A stretch of DNA of 64,000 bases from Ailurus styani (GCA_002007465.1 LNAC01000374.1:976949-1040948), one strand, 5' to 3'. Positions 11,594 to 23,600 are shown, numbered from the stretch's first letter. Notes: generated by a model from the sequence alone, not told the origin. Numbers and translations: made by a program.

Positions 11594-12239
11594 AAGAATC
11601 CTTTGCCAGATCCAGTGTTTTGAAGATTTATCCCAGTTTTTTTCCTAAGAGTCTTGTGATTTGGGTTTTTTGTTTAGGCCAGTGATCATTTTCACTTAAT
11701 ATTTGTATGTGGTGAGAGGTAGGGGTCCAACTTACTTTTTTTTTTTTTTCAATATAGCAGTACAGTTGTCCCAGCACATTGTTCTTTCCTCATTGACTGA
11801 ACTTGGCACCCTTGCCAGAATTTGGTTAACTATAGATATATGGGTTTATTTCTGGACTCTCAATTTTATTTGATTGGTTTATACATCTGTCCTTATGCCT
11901 GTACCACACCGTTTTGATTACTATAGCTTTGAGGTAAGTTTTGAAATCAGAAGTGTGAGTCGTCCAACTTTGTTCTTTTTCAAAACTATTTTGGCTAAGT
12001 AGGTAGGTCCCTTGGGATTTTATATGAATTTGAAGATTGGCTTTTCCATTTCTGAAAAAAAAAATCTATTGGGATCTTGTTAGGGACTGCATTAAATCTG
12101 TATATTACTTTGTGTTGTCTCTCATTAGACTTAATAATAAAAAATAATGCTTTTGATAGGACTAATTGTCCATATCTGAAGTGGCACCAAGGAATATTTG
12201 GAGCAGAGTATAGTCACATAGCTTGGAAATAATCCTTAC

Positions 12240-12436
12240 CTTTCCTTCCTTTCTTCTTTTCTCCCTCCCTCCCTCCCTTCCTTCCTTCCTTCTCTCTCTC
12301 TCTCTCTCTCTCTTTCTTTCTTTCCTTCCTTCCTTCTCTTTCTTTTCTTTTCTTTTCCTTTCCTTTCTCTTTTCTTTTCTTCTCTTTTCTCTTTTCTTTC
12401 CTCCCTCCCTCCCTCCCTTCCTTCCTTTCTTCCTTA
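12240..12436 (+). repeat. long polypyrimidine tract (CCTT/CTTT/CT)n
   Basis: About 195 bases contain almost only C and T on this strand: CCTCCC blocks, a pure CT run (12291-12312) and CTTTT/CCTTT blocks. Open frames on both strands (K/E/R-rich and S/L/F-rich) are by-products of the repeat. Confidence 0.97.
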
Positions 12437-12867
12437 AAACCCTTGACTATTGTAGGTATGTTTTTTAAGTTGCCCATGTTCTTGTTTAATTTGTATCATT
12501 CATAAATTTTCTTAAATCATGATTTTCAAAAGTTCAATGATACTAAGTTTCAGCTGCTATTAGTAAGACTGAAGAAGTGTTCATTTAATTTGTGTCCCTG
12601 ATCTTACAGAAAGCACTTTGGAATTCCTTAATTTTTTTGTTGGAAACTTTTTAGTTCTGTGTTTTTCCCCTTAGAAACTTTTCTAGGGCAGTGGTATCTC
12701 ATAGGTTTTACATGGTTTTCTATAAGGGTAAGTATGGTAATTTTCATTTTTTATTACTTCCTGGTGTGTTCATCATTTTGAGATGTGTTTTGTGTATTAT
12801 TTGTTCTTTATCATGTCAGCAGCCTAATGTGCTAATGCCTTAAAGACTTCTAGTTTTCATTTATGTC

Positions 12868-13072
12868 TTTTTTTTTTAAAGATTTTATTTATTTATTTGA
12901 CACACAGAGAGAGATTACAAGTAGGCAGAGAGGCAGGCAGAGAGACAAGGAGAGGAGGAAGCAGGCTCCCTGCTGAGCAGAGAGCCCAACGCGGGGCCTC
13001 AATCCCGGGACGCTGAGATCATGACCTGAGCCAAAAGCAGAGGCTTTAACCCACTGAGCCACCCAGGCGCCC
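12868..13072 (-). mobile_element. CAN-SINE, antisense
   Basis: T run, AAAGATTTTATTTATTTATT, GAGAGAGATTACAAGTAGGC and reversed head ending CCACCCAGGCGCCC. The target TCATTTATGTCTTT / TCATTTATATCTTT is duplicated. Confidence 0.95.
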
Positions 13073-14364
13073 TCATTTATATCTTTTAACTAAAATGTGA
13101 GAACCCCTTATTATTTAACGTCATATTAAATGGTGTGTGCATTTGATCACTTTTCACATTGGACATTTCATTGTGTAGATTGGATCCTCTAATTACTGCT
13201 TTCTTGCACTCACATAAAACTTAATAAAATGCCTTACACTTTATTCTTATTGGCTTTGTTTTGTGCTTTACTGTCTCAACATCTAAATGTCATTTGCAAA
13301 CCTGAAGATTTCTCTCCATTTCTTTCTATTAAAACATCTAAAATATTTTAAAGAATTGATCTTAATATCACCTAAGATAGATCCTATCTCTTATACATCT
13401 CTATCTGGTTTCCTTTTTTATCTCTATACTTATTTTCCAGAACTGAATTTTTAAAACAGTTTATAGAACTTGGTCCAAGATTTTAAAAAGCTTAGTAAAT
13501 AATGTTTACTTCCTTTTGTTTACATATTTATTGTTTCAAAGAATCACAGAGGAAAAGCAAAAGTATTTTGTGGACTTAGTGAATTTCCAGCTAACATTTT
13601 TCATTACTCTCCCTGTTCATTCCTACCTCATAGCTTCTCATTGTAAGCAAAGAGTAAGTCACCTTTGCATTAGAGATAAGAGTCCTAGTCATTAGTTAGT
13701 ACTAGCATGTGCATTCATGACCTACTCTTTATCTCTTTTGAGGCCACCCTTTACTTCTGGGTTCTTGGCTATGTTTGAAATAATAGATTTTTTGATAAAT
13801 GAAATAATATATTCTCCTTTGCTAGAGTACGTTCTATGTGCATTTGCCTTTTTTGCTTTGTGTATTCGAGGAGTTACCTGAGGGACAGTATTATTTCTCC
13901 TACGGTTCCCATATTTGTGTTGTTCAGTAGAACTTGAGTTCTTTGTGGCTGCAAAGAAAGTTTCGTCAGATACTGGTATATCTCATTTCCCAAAAGATTC
14001 TCATGGAACTGTTTTTTAAGAACACATTTTAGAGGATGCAAACTTTTTATTTCCAAGGTAATAATGTTAGTGCAAATAATATCTTCCTACATAAAATTCT
14101 TTTGAACCAATGGCTTATTTGTACGAAGGTTTTCACCAGGATTTTCTCTTCATGGTTTAGTGTGCATATGGCTGTATCGTAATAAATCTGCTTCAGTGTT
14201 AAGGTGGGAGCTATCACAGATGGGGCAAAGTTGCTGTATCTGAGTTCACTAGTGAAACATTTTCAGGAGCAATGGGCTTATAATATGCACAACCACTTGA
14301 ATTAAGAAAAAAAAATCTTTTTGACTACCTTTTCCTTAAACTTATTTTAGGATAATTTGATTCG
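13073..14364. other. intron, nothing recognised
   Basis: AT-rich unique DNA without a recognised exon or repeat. The minus-strand open frame at 13874-14056 has no recognisable product. Confidence 0.5.
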
Positions 14365-14378
14365 AAAATTTAGAAAGA

Positions 14379-14556
14379 GGCACCTGGGTGGTTCAGTCAG
14401 TTAAGTGTCTGCCTTTGGCTCAGGTCATGATCTCAGGGTCCTGGGATGGAGCCCCATGTTGGACTCCCTGTTCGGCAGGGAGTCTGCTTCTCCCTCAGCC
14501 CCCTCTCCTTGCTCATCATCTCTCTCCCCCTCTCAAATAAATAAAAAAACAAATTT
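14379..14556 (+). mobile_element. CAN-SINE, sense, older of a tandem pair
   Basis: Head GGCACCTGGGTGGTTCAGTC, TTAAGTGTCTGCC, CT-rich middle with TCATCATCTCTCTCC and a short AAATAAATAAAAAAAC tail. It is flanked by AAAATTTAGA at 14365-14374 and 14557-14566. Confidence 0.93.
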
Positions 14557-14566
14557 AAAATTTAGA

Positions 14567-14755
14567 GGGGCACCTGGGTAGCTCAGTGGGTTAAGCCTCT
14601 GCCTTAGGCTCAGGTCATGATCCCAGGGTCCTGGGATTGAGCCCCGCATCAGGCTTTCTGCTTGGTGGAGAGCCTGCTTTCCCCTCTCTCTCTGCCTGCC
14701 TCTCCGCCTACTTGTGATCTCTCTCTCTGTCAAATAAATAAATAAAATATTTTTT
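14567..14755 (+). mobile_element. CAN-SINE, sense, younger of a tandem pair
   Basis: Head GGGGCACCTGGGTAGCTCAG, the mustelid-like CCTACTTGTGATCTCTCTCT and AAATAAATAAATAAAAT tail. Flanked by AAAATTTAGA at 14557-14566 and again at 14756-14765, so it used the target copy left by the first SINE. Confidence 0.94.
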
Positions 14756-15173
14756 AAAATTTAGATAAATTAGGGTGAAAGAAATACTTAACCTAAGCAA
14801 GTAAAATTATAGAAGAAAATTTATATACATTTTGTACTTTGCATATTTTTATAGTTTGCCTTTGATTCATTTCCTATCCGTTAGAATATTTGAAGTCTTC
14901 TAACTGCGAATGATTTAAAACAGCCTAACATAAAACACATTTGTACTGATTTTCTGTTACTTACATTATCAATTTGAAAATATGATATTGGATTTTCCAG
15001 AAAAATAAATGTCTGAAATTTGAGAAATTGAATAGTTCCTGTCATTCGGTGTAAATAATGATTAAAGGGTCTCTCTTTCTCCACTAGTTGTTTTTGTTTT
15101 TCATTTTCATTTATTTGGAGAATTGACCTAAATTTACAATTTATATTTCATAAATCTTTTTTTTTCTTCCTAG

Positions 15174-15249
15174 TTTTGGCAAGCGTTCTGCAGGAAGCTT
15201 TAGGCGTGGCTGTGAATGCATTGTTTTAGAGCCTTCTGAAATGATTGTG
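15174..15249 (+). CDS. RAPGEF2: RAPGEF2 long-isoform exon: end of N-terminal cNBD-like domain
   Basis: This 76-base exon has an excellent acceptor (a T/C-rich run ending CTTCCTAG) and a GTAAGA donor. The first base completes a serine codon split by the upstream intron. The remaining 25 codons read FGKRSAGSFRRGCECIVLEP then SEMIV. This matches the end of the first cyclic-nucleotide-binding-like domain of the long RAPGEF2 isoform, the glycine-rich turn and last beta strands of the barrel. In PDZ-GEFs this domain lacks the classic cAMP-binding residues and is thought to act in regulation or localisation (family knowledge). It joins in phase 0 to the exon at 16843, whose first codons VDYMDE continue the known protein. 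The preceding exon, ending in ...FLPRS, was not found in the window. Confidence 0.93.
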
Positions 15250-16842
15250 GTAAGAATACTTCTGTGAAGACTTTTTTCCCTAAAATAAATTATAAAATAA
15301 AAGCCCTTTAACGAAGTACTTATAATAGTGCGTTTACATATTTTATAACTTTAGATATATTTATCTCATAATTTTTTATTATGAATCTGAGTTCATAATC
15401 ATAATATTGTAATTATTTGTAAGATTCAATGAAATGAAAAAGAAGACTCAAAAGGGGCAAGTACCCAAGTGTTTCATGTTTGGAGTTTTTCAAATCAATC
15501 TATGGTAATGCCATTTAATTGAAATTTGGGGGGGATATTTGAATTGGAAGACTTTAGCTCTCCAAATATTAATTGGAATGAGTGAAATAGTTCAGATGAA
15601 GAATAGTGGTATATATTCAGGCAACAGTTAACATAAGGAAATCAATTTCTGTTTTTTTATGTATGTCCTATGTCAATATGTTTTTTAAATCTTACAATTC
15701 AGTTAGAGAAAGATTTCAACAGAGTGTCTAACCAGCATACTAGGCCTCCCCCCACCCCAGTTTTCTGGCCTAATGTAGAAGATGGTGAAAGCTTTTTATT
15801 CACATTTAGTAAAGTCTTTGGTAGAAAGCTCTAAGTCTATTTTCAGAGGAGACTTAGAGCTTTTCCCTATGATGTAGGAGAGGAATTTATCAGAATGAAA
15901 ACTTCCTTGTCAAAGCTAGTGAAAACCTTTGGTAAAATTTTACAAAATTTACTCTTCAGTGAGAAAGTAGCATGATAGTGAGTAAAGATCTAGGATTGGG
16001 ACAATGTGGGTGGTTACCTAGGAGTTTACAGTAACAGGTCTTGAAAAGCATTTTAGATATTTCCTAGAGATTTTAGCTCCTGTTCGTGCTATTTTGTGTT
16101 TCTCTATGGGACTTCTGATCTTCAAAATTCTTTGAGGATTTTATACTTGCCCATATTACACAAACTCCTAGGTTTGCCAGTGTGAGAATAGTCTTAGAAT
16201 CTTAGTATGCTTGATTGTAAGTAATCACATTTTCATTATATAAGTATGATGAGGATTGACCTAAGATGGCTTTTATTCTGGTTAGTCCATTCATCAGTTT
16301 CTAAAATGTTGAAAATGAGGATTTTTTTAAAAATAACACTATTTATAAAAAGAGAAACTGAATCTACAGATTGAAAGTAGGAAGAGAAACCCTTAGGTAA
16401 CCTACCAGAGCCATTCTGCTAGCAATCCTGTTTGAGTCATTTGGGATTTGGGGGTTTTTACAGCTTTACTCACATACATCAGGGTTAGGACAATGGGGCA
16501 GCTGCTTTCATATTTCGAGGCAATGTATCCTGTGAGTTCTTTCACTAATAAATCAGCACAATGATTACTGAAAATATCCTTCCCTTTGAAACTGCAGGAA
16601 ATTCAAGAATTACTCATATTGTCCTAAGTGGAACTGAAAATGCTTCTTCATAAAAGAAAAGTTACTCAAAACCAATTAGTTCCAGAGAAGTTCAGAGACA
16701 CTTAGTCTGTCATGATAGTTTGTCCACAAATGTCTTTGCAAAATGAATGAATATGGATTTATCTGTAAGTTTTATTCTGTGTCTGATCTTAATATGGAAT
16801 GTTATGTTTGAGGAAATAAATTTTTGGGGGGTTTTATTTCAG

Positions 16843-17010
16843 GTGGACTATATGGATGAAAATGAAGAATATTTTCAGCGTCAAGCTTCTCATCGACAAT
16901 CTCGAAGGAGATTTAGAAAAATCAACCAGAAGGGTGAAAGACAAACAATCATTGACACTGTGGATCCTTATCCTGTGGGCAAACCACCTTTGCCTCGAGG
17001 TTATCATACG
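16843..17010 (+). CDS. RAPGEF2: RAPGEF2 long-isoform exon: acidic and basic linker
   Basis: This exon is 168 bases, 56 codons, phase 0 at both ends. The acceptor is TTTTATTTCAG and the donor a perfect GTAAGT. The peptide starts VDYMDENEEYFQRQASHRQS, continues with an arginine-rich stretch (RRRFRK), then a proline-rich end (DPYPVGKPPLPRGYHT). It follows the first cNBD-like barrel in the long RAPGEF2 isoform and is probably a flexible, basic linker; its exact role is not shown by the sequence. An ATG-initiated frame at 16747 runs through the intron into this exon and then past the donor to a stop at about 17020. That is a reading-frame artefact; the splice signals define the exon. Confidence 0.95.
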
Positions 17011-17539
17011 GTAAGTTATTAAAGTATAATATTTTTAATCTTTAGTTTTTTTGTTGGGAATTTTGTGAAAAGACATGTGCATTTCCTATTTTAATTGAAT
17101 AATTCCTTCCTGTGATATGTGCTGGAAACACATATAGCATGAATAGTTTTAAAGAGCGTTGAAATAAGATACCAAAAGACATTATTTAGCTCTTTTATTT
17201 CTTAAAATGTCCTCTGAGGATTAGCTTTGTGATCAGAGATGCAGTTGTAACTGGGATATTTTAAGTTCTTACCTTAATCTAAAATTTGAACTTCCGCTGC
17301 TCCTACCCCAGTGAATCAAACTTAATTTTTATTTCAAAAGTAGATATATAAAAATTATGTTATTTTCATACTTCACATGCCACTGTGAGAATATTACCTG
17401 ATACTTTTTTTTGTTTTTAATATGATGAAATGAAAGCATAATTTGAAGTGATGCTTTTTAAAATCCTAATGTAAAGATGGTCTAAAGTATTTCTGATAGG
17501 TTCAAAGATCCTCTTAAATGCTTTAGCCCACTTGATCAT

Positions 17540-17665
17540 CATTTATTTCATAAATATTTGACAAAGTATTTTTATGTTTGAGGAAACTAAGGCACAGATA
17601 ATGAGTGATTTGTACAGGACCCCAGTAAAGTCAGTTTTAGGACCTTATATTTCTTATTCCTTTCT
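17540..17665 (+). mobile_element. MIR fragment
   Basis: GAGGAAACTAAGGCACAGAT, then AGTGATTTGTACAGGACCCC, is the MIR core region in diverged form. Confidence 0.5.
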
Positions 17666-19353
17666 TTCTGCTTAGCTGCTCTATGCTCATTTCCCCTGAG
17701 AATATATTTGAGGATTTCTGTTTTCAAAAAGAAAGTAACATGTGTTCTTACATATGGAATAATAGAGTCAAAGATGGTTTGTCTGTACATAAATACAATT
17801 AAGTAGTCATTATATGTGAAATTAATTTTAAAATAAAAATATGAAAAACATAAAAGTAGCTAATTGACAGCTATTTTACATTTCTCATTTGTTTTGCTTA
17901 TCTGCATTTTTCTTTCTTTTGCAAATAAGTATACATGCAAAATACATGGGAAAATATATAGACTTAAAATTGCATACTCAATTTTTGGTAACTTTTAGTG
18001 ATACAATATACTTTATAGCTACACTTCATATGGTTTATTTCTGAGAGCTCTTTGTGTGTGATATTTAAGCAGTTTTGACCACCAGCTACCCGCCTACTCC
18101 TTTCACTACCCATGCACTATTTTAATTTAACATGAATTTTATAGTTGAATCATTTCATTGAGCTCCTTTGGAAAGGGTAGCTTTTTGCTCATCATAAAGA
18201 GAGCTTTGTTTGTCCTTTGGAGAGACTTGGTATTAAAAAAAAAAACTATGAAAGGTTTTTTTGTTACTATTGTCTGTAAAAGAAGGTAGTATTTTTAGTG
18301 TTTATATAGCATCATGGAAGAAGGAAATTTGGATTAAAAATAGTTGTGCATATTAATAGTTCCATATATTATCCTAGCTTGGTGCTAATATTGTTAATAT
18401 TCTTTCTGCTCTGGAATTATTTTTCCTAGTCAGATTCCATACTAAAATAGTGAGAGTGTAAATTACTTAAAATTTAGTGTTAAAGCTGATTGGTTTAATT
18501 TTATAGTAGTGTTTTTCACACTTAAGTTGGAGGAATCCTGTAACTGTTTTTCTCTTTTATTCCCATTTGTTCCCCCCTTTATGGAATATTTCACTCACTT
18601 TCCCTACATGACTTCCCTTTTTTGGTCTGATTAAAAAAAAATGTGCAGGGTTTTTTATTATTACAAGATTACATTTTTATTTTAACTTAATGGTTTTAAT
18701 AAATATCTTGCCTGGTCAACAAGTACTTTTATTAGGGAGTATTCAGTGCTAGGATGAAAAATTTAGTTTGATTACTAATAGATGTTATACTAGTTTACTA
18801 ATATGTGACATGTTGGTATTAACTTTACTAAAAGAGTTCAGTTTGGTAGCGACATGGTCATAGTTGAAAATATTGGATCATTTTTTGTGTGCACAAGGTG
18901 TGTTTTAATTATATTTATATAATATTATTTCACCTAAATACATGACTTTAATATAGAAAACAACAAAATTTTGTTTTGTTTATATGGTGCCACAGGATAA
19001 AAAGAGTGAAGTGAAAATTATTCTTCTTCATTATTCAGTCCTAAGTTATATGTACTTATGCTTAACAGAAATATTTCTCTTTGAAAGAACCATAGTCGAG
19101 TGGGACTGAGGGAGAAACGTTTATTTAGAAGATGCATGATCATACTTCATGGGTGATTTTAAATAATTTCCAGTGCATTTCAAGTGCATGGCTAAAAAAC
19201 ATAGAGAACATTATGCATACAGCCAATGCTATATGGTCATTCTTAACCTAATTTTAACATTATCTTCGTTTTGGCAGATATACTATAGCATGTCTGATAA
19301 TGTTCATCTTTTCCTTTCCTCCTTTATGGCACTCATTTCATTTTGGCTCAAAG

Positions 19354-19371
19354 GAATGCACTAAATCTCAG
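19354..19371 (+). CDS. RAPGEF2: RAPGEF2 18-base microexon (ECTKSQ)
   Basis: Six codons, gaa tgc act aaa tct cag, lie between a CAAAG acceptor and a GTATTG donor. They encode ECTKSQ, the residues I know to follow ...PRGYHT and precede LPADF in the long RAPGEF2 isoform. The exon is in phase 0 on both sides, so including or skipping it keeps the frame. A pyrimidine-rich stretch (about 19305-19335) lies upstream. The donor departs from consensus at +4 to +6 (TTG rather than AGT), as is common for regulated microexons. ORF scans miss it because of its size; the call rests on the exact residue match, the flanking AG/GT and the correct order between neighbouring exons. Confidence 0.85.
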
Positions 19372-21579
19372 GTATTGTAATTTGTGTGTGGTCTCCTAAT
19401 ACTAACCTAAGTTTATTTGTGAATTTGCATTGTAACTAATGAGTTTGTAATATTGATATGTTTGGCTTGGTCTTATTCTTTTGTATTTTGTCCTGATTCA
19501 GTAAAATCTCTTCAAACTGTTAGTGGTTTAAGTAATGCCACAGTCTACTTGATTTGTGCAGGTGTAGTGATGGATTGTCCACCTTGTCCACCTTAGGTCC
19601 ACCTAAGTGCAACCTACTTAGTTTTTTTGTTTGTTTGTTTTTTATGGTTTTTTTTGTTGTTGTTGTTTTTGTTTTGAGAATGAGGGGAAGTGCTGTTCTT
19701 AACTAACATGATTTGCAAGTAAAGAAATGAAGAGAGAAAGACAGGTAGACATAATGGAAATTTAATTGCTTTTTATGCGGAAGCTTATGGGAAATCCATT
19801 AGAAATTTACATTTTAAATGCTGTAGGTAAAAGCTTTAAATTTCAGGAATCCCAATATGAGATCATTTTGGGAAACTACTAAATTTTAGTCATATAGAAT
19901 AAAGTCTTAGTCAAAAAGAAAATGAGAATTTAAAAATGCTTGTGTTTTCTTATTTGCACTTTATTTTTAACCAGAATTCGTGCTTTATTTCATTCTGTAT
20001 TTTAATCAAGAAGCCTATAATAATATCTTTGCTCATTTCTTTCATGCCAATACATGACTAATTCATGATTTTCAGTGTTAACTCTTTTGAAATTGTGGGC
20101 GAGATTGGGGGTTATCAGGGAATTTGGAGTAAAGGAAGGAAAACTGATTTTATCTCTGGAAAGGAATTGGTTCAGTAACTAGTAAAATCTTATGGTTGTG
20201 TTTTCTTATTGCTCAGGAAAAAGATCATGTATAATTTAATTCACATTAGAAGAGGTCTACTGTCAGTATAATAATATCTTTGGCTATTATAGTAAACTTG
20301 TCTGAAATCAAGAGTTTCAAATTAAAATGAGGCAGTAACTTTATGTTCTCTGCAAAAGAATGCATATTAAAATGCCACAGGTGTCATGGCTGCTATATCA
20401 TACTTGAGAAGCACTGCTTAATTTTAAATGATGTAGTAAATCTTAAACATTTTCATACTGTTTGTAAATTTAATAAAATTTTGATGTAATTGTATACTTT
20501 TTAAAATTGCACCAGTGTTTTGGGCTTTTATCTGGTAAAAGTATACTCTAAAAATATGTAACTTTAATATTTTAAAAGATACATCAGTACGTAATTAATC
20601 TTTCTCTTTTTTAATATGAAAAATTACTAGTTAGTCTAATTCCCATTTAGAAGTAGGAATTGAATTGGAAATACACACTGAGTTATGATGTATACGTTAT
20701 GTACACTTTTTAAAATTAGATGTGTTGCAGTAATTTAAAACAGTTTATAATAATTTTCTTCAGAAACGAGTACTCAAATAGTCCATGTGGAATGTTTTCA
20801 AGACATTTTTTCAAGGCAAGTATATGAGGCTTGCAGAGAGAATAATAAGCATTTTAAAATACAGTGAGAAGGGGAGATTGGAGATGGCTTTCATTAGCAT
20901 TTTCCTACATTTTGATGCTTTGAGGTTGAGGCTGTATTTAAGATTGCCAGAAAAGAGGATGTGGCATGAATTTTCAGTCTTAAGAGAAATAATGAAAATA
21001 GAGGCAGGTAGTAGATAAGGTTCTTGGCAGAGGCTGGAAGATTTGGGGTTTTAGACTTGGGACAAGTTTATAGACTTTAGACTTGGGACAAGTTTATTTT
21101 GTCTCTGGGTTCAGAGTAGGGTAGAGGGAAAAAGCTTTCTTTATTTTACCCAAAATTATAGACCTTGCCTGTCTATATTTATGGGTAATTTATTCCAGGA
21201 GTTTGTGATTTATTCTAGAAGATACTTAAGGGGAAGGGCTTAACCTACCTGATTGCAATGATGGGGAGACTGGTACATACTTGCTTTGTCATCTTTTATT
21301 TCTTTTTTTATTTTAATAAAAAAAAGAGCTCTGGCCTCTTCTCAGTTTAGAAAGAACAAAATTGTACAGACATATTAGACTGAAGACTGAAGAAAACTTG
21401 TACTGTCTATACCATGGAGTTTACATGAACCAACAGACATTTCAGTCTAGCAAGTCTGAAAGGATTGATATGCTCTTGGTGCTTTGAAGTTGTGATTGAC
21501 TTTCCACTTCCCATTCCTACTAACCCCCAACAGATGGCTCTGTGTTTTTTTTTAATAGTTTAATTAGCAAACATTTATA
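19372..21579. other. intron, no gene; TTTG-rich patch
   Basis: AT-rich intron following the microexon. A low-complexity (TTTG/TTG)n patch spans about 19619-19677. No exon or transposon was recognised; the plus frame at 20785-21018 has no recognisable product. Confidence 0.5.
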
Positions 21580-21812
21580 GAGTATTATCTATGTATGTAC
21601 TACTGTTCTAAAACATTTCACATGAATTAAGTCATTTAATATACATAACTACCCTGTGAGGAATGGATTATTATTACTACAGTTTACAGATTAGGAAGTG
21701 AAAGAACAAGATGAGGGGATATGCTAAAGGACACACAGCTAGAAAGTAATAGAGCCAGAATTTTAACCCCAGAAGTCTGGCTCCAGAGTCACAGCTCTTC
21801 ACGTCATTCTGT
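21580..21812 (+). mobile_element. MIR element
   Basis: TTTCACATGAATTAAGTCAT, CCTGTGAGGAATGGATTATT, ACAGATTAGGAAG, GGACACACAGCTAGAAAGTA and GAGCCAGAATTTTAACCCC follow the MIR consensus order almost end to end. Confidence 0.85.
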
Positions 21813-21886
21813 ACTGCAGAATACAGTAAACTCAATGAATGAAAGTGACCTCTTTTAAAATATGGGGAAAAAAAACCCAAAACCCT

Positions 21887-21932
21887 AAAGTAGATTACAT
21901 ATTAAAAGTTCTTTTAATATGTAATCTACTTT
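21887..21932. repeat. 22-bp perfect inverted repeat, 2-base spacer
   Basis: Left arm 21887-21908 and right arm 21911-21932 are exact reverse complements separated by TT. It lies about 75 bases after a MIR, and A-rich/T-rich flanks partly extend the symmetry. It could be the closed ends of a tiny MITE or a chance or foldback event; no known TIR was recognised. Confidence 0.85.
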
Positions 21933-21999
21933 TGGTTTTTTTTTCCGTAACTTCTTAGCTAAACATTTTATGAACATTTTATGAGATTTGATTTAGTTT

Positions 22000-23369
22000 A
22001 AGTAATATTTGGAAATGTCTGTGACTAGTAATTGTTAGGATGAGAAGAGATAGTCAAAATCCAAGATGGCCTTGTGACATTTAATTTCGTGTTGTTGTTG
22101 TTTTAATCTTGGAATGTTTTATTTGATTAGGTGTAAGCACACTCACATTGTCCCAAAGGACATTTTCCCAAGGAATGACTCTGTTTACAAATTTGAATTA
22201 GGAAGACTTGAACACAGTATAACATAAAACATATTCATAAGGTTTCAATCATGCAAAATTTTTGAAATAGTGGAAACCAGTCGATCATATAAAAAGATGT
22301 CTTCCATACATTTCATTAGTAGTCCTTTTCTACAATATGAATGTACACTTCAGAGCACTGTTTAATAATTATGTATTACATTTTTCAGTAGATTAGGCTT
22401 AGTTTGAAATTCTTGGTGCAGATATATTAAAGGTAATAAAAACTAGCACATAAAATTATTCAGTTAATATAAGTTGAATACAATGTAATATTAGCATAAT
22501 GGGAATAAATTTTGTGTTACAGTCAGTGATAATATAATATCTGTAAAATGTGGCACCAGTGTAATGAGATTGATCCATGCATGAGGCTTATGGAAATGAG
22601 TCCTATTTTTTATAAGGTTATTCTTTAAAATAACATAAGACAAGTTCTATTTCTAATAATAGTTATATAATCATTCCTAGGTTATATCTTATATTTCTTT
22701 GAAGTAGATTTTTTTTTTAAAGATAAATTTAAGTTGGTTTCATTTTCAGTTAAGGACTACTTGGAAGGTTTGGTTAGTTTCAAAAATTGTTAGATATTGC
22801 AACAAATGAAAAATTACAGTGTTTGTATGATTATGTACTTTTATTTGACAACAGTCTTTTCGATGTGGACTATTGTTCTTGCATTAGAAATAGTGTTTTC
22901 ACTTGTGTTTGGCTTTGCTTTTCTACTTATTTATTTAATTTTTTACTGAAGTCTTCCTAGTTTAATACAATATTTGGTGCTTAACAGTAAGAGAATATGT
23001 TTTGAGTAATGTATCAGTGACTTGTATATTTACGAAATTTCCTAGAATTTTAAGATCTTAGGATTTTAACTTAAAACAATCAAGTCACATCATACTACAA
23101 CTGACTATGATTTATTCATATAATGATATTTTAAAAATCTGTTTATATGCTTATATAAAAATATTCACATATAGGGGAAATTTCTTAATTATTTTGACAT
23201 TTTCATTCTTCTTTAAATCCGAAAGGCATTTGTTCATTTAATTAAACCTAAAGTCTTTGTCTTCAATAATGTCATCAGTGCCTCTCTGTGAATTGTAATA
23301 GGATGGAGTTTCAGGAAATGTGTGTATTTTCTTTCTTGTATCATAGAGAGGAGAGCTCAGTATTTTCAT
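22000..23369. other. AT-rich intron, nothing recognised
   Basis: No exon, RNA gene or repeat family recognised. Confidence 0.5.
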
Positions 23370-23374
23370 TTACA

Positions 23375-23600
23375 TATTTTATTCACTTGATGAATATTTA
23401 TTGAGTACCCACCTTGTTTCAGGTTTGTGCCAGACTCCAGGGCTATAAAGATCTACTGAACAGACATATTTTGCCCTTATTGTCTTCTTAGTTTCATAGG
23501 GGATATAGATAAATAAATGGGCAACTAAAATATGGGGAATTCTAGGTGCAGTGGAGGTACATAGACAGGGCACTTGAGGAATCAGGCATGGTTTCTCAAT
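23375..23600 (-). mobile_element. L2 3' end, antisense
   Basis: TGATGAATATTTATTGAGTA, CCCACCTTGTTTCAGG, GATATAGATAAATAAATGGG and GGCACTTGAGGA follow the reversed L2 3' region. The match is diverged but ordered. Confidence 0.65.

Larger units (their letters stand above)
9946..12130 (-). mobile_element. old L1, antisense, 3' UTR through ORF2, with nested insertions
   Basis: It starts with a reversed L1M-type 3' UTR (ATAAAATATGTCATTTTTAC, then GTATGATTCAGTGGCATTAA). It continues through the reversed ORF2 end (GAAGTGGGATTGCTGGGTCA, GTGACTGCACCACTTTACAC) and upstream ORF2 to about 12130. It is interrupted by a tRNA-SINE at 9971, a younger L1 3' end at 11133 and a CAN-SINE at 11372. All reading frames are broken. 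Confidence 0.85.

Noticed and set aside
12214..12477. K/E/R-rich 87-residue and S/L/F-rich 81-residue ORFs
   Set aside because: Both are translations of the same polypyrimidine repeat.
16747..17022. 91-residue ATG-started ORF as a separate gene or alternative first exon
   Set aside because: Its first 32 codons are intron. The AG at 16841-16842 and the known protein join at VDYMDE fix the exon start.
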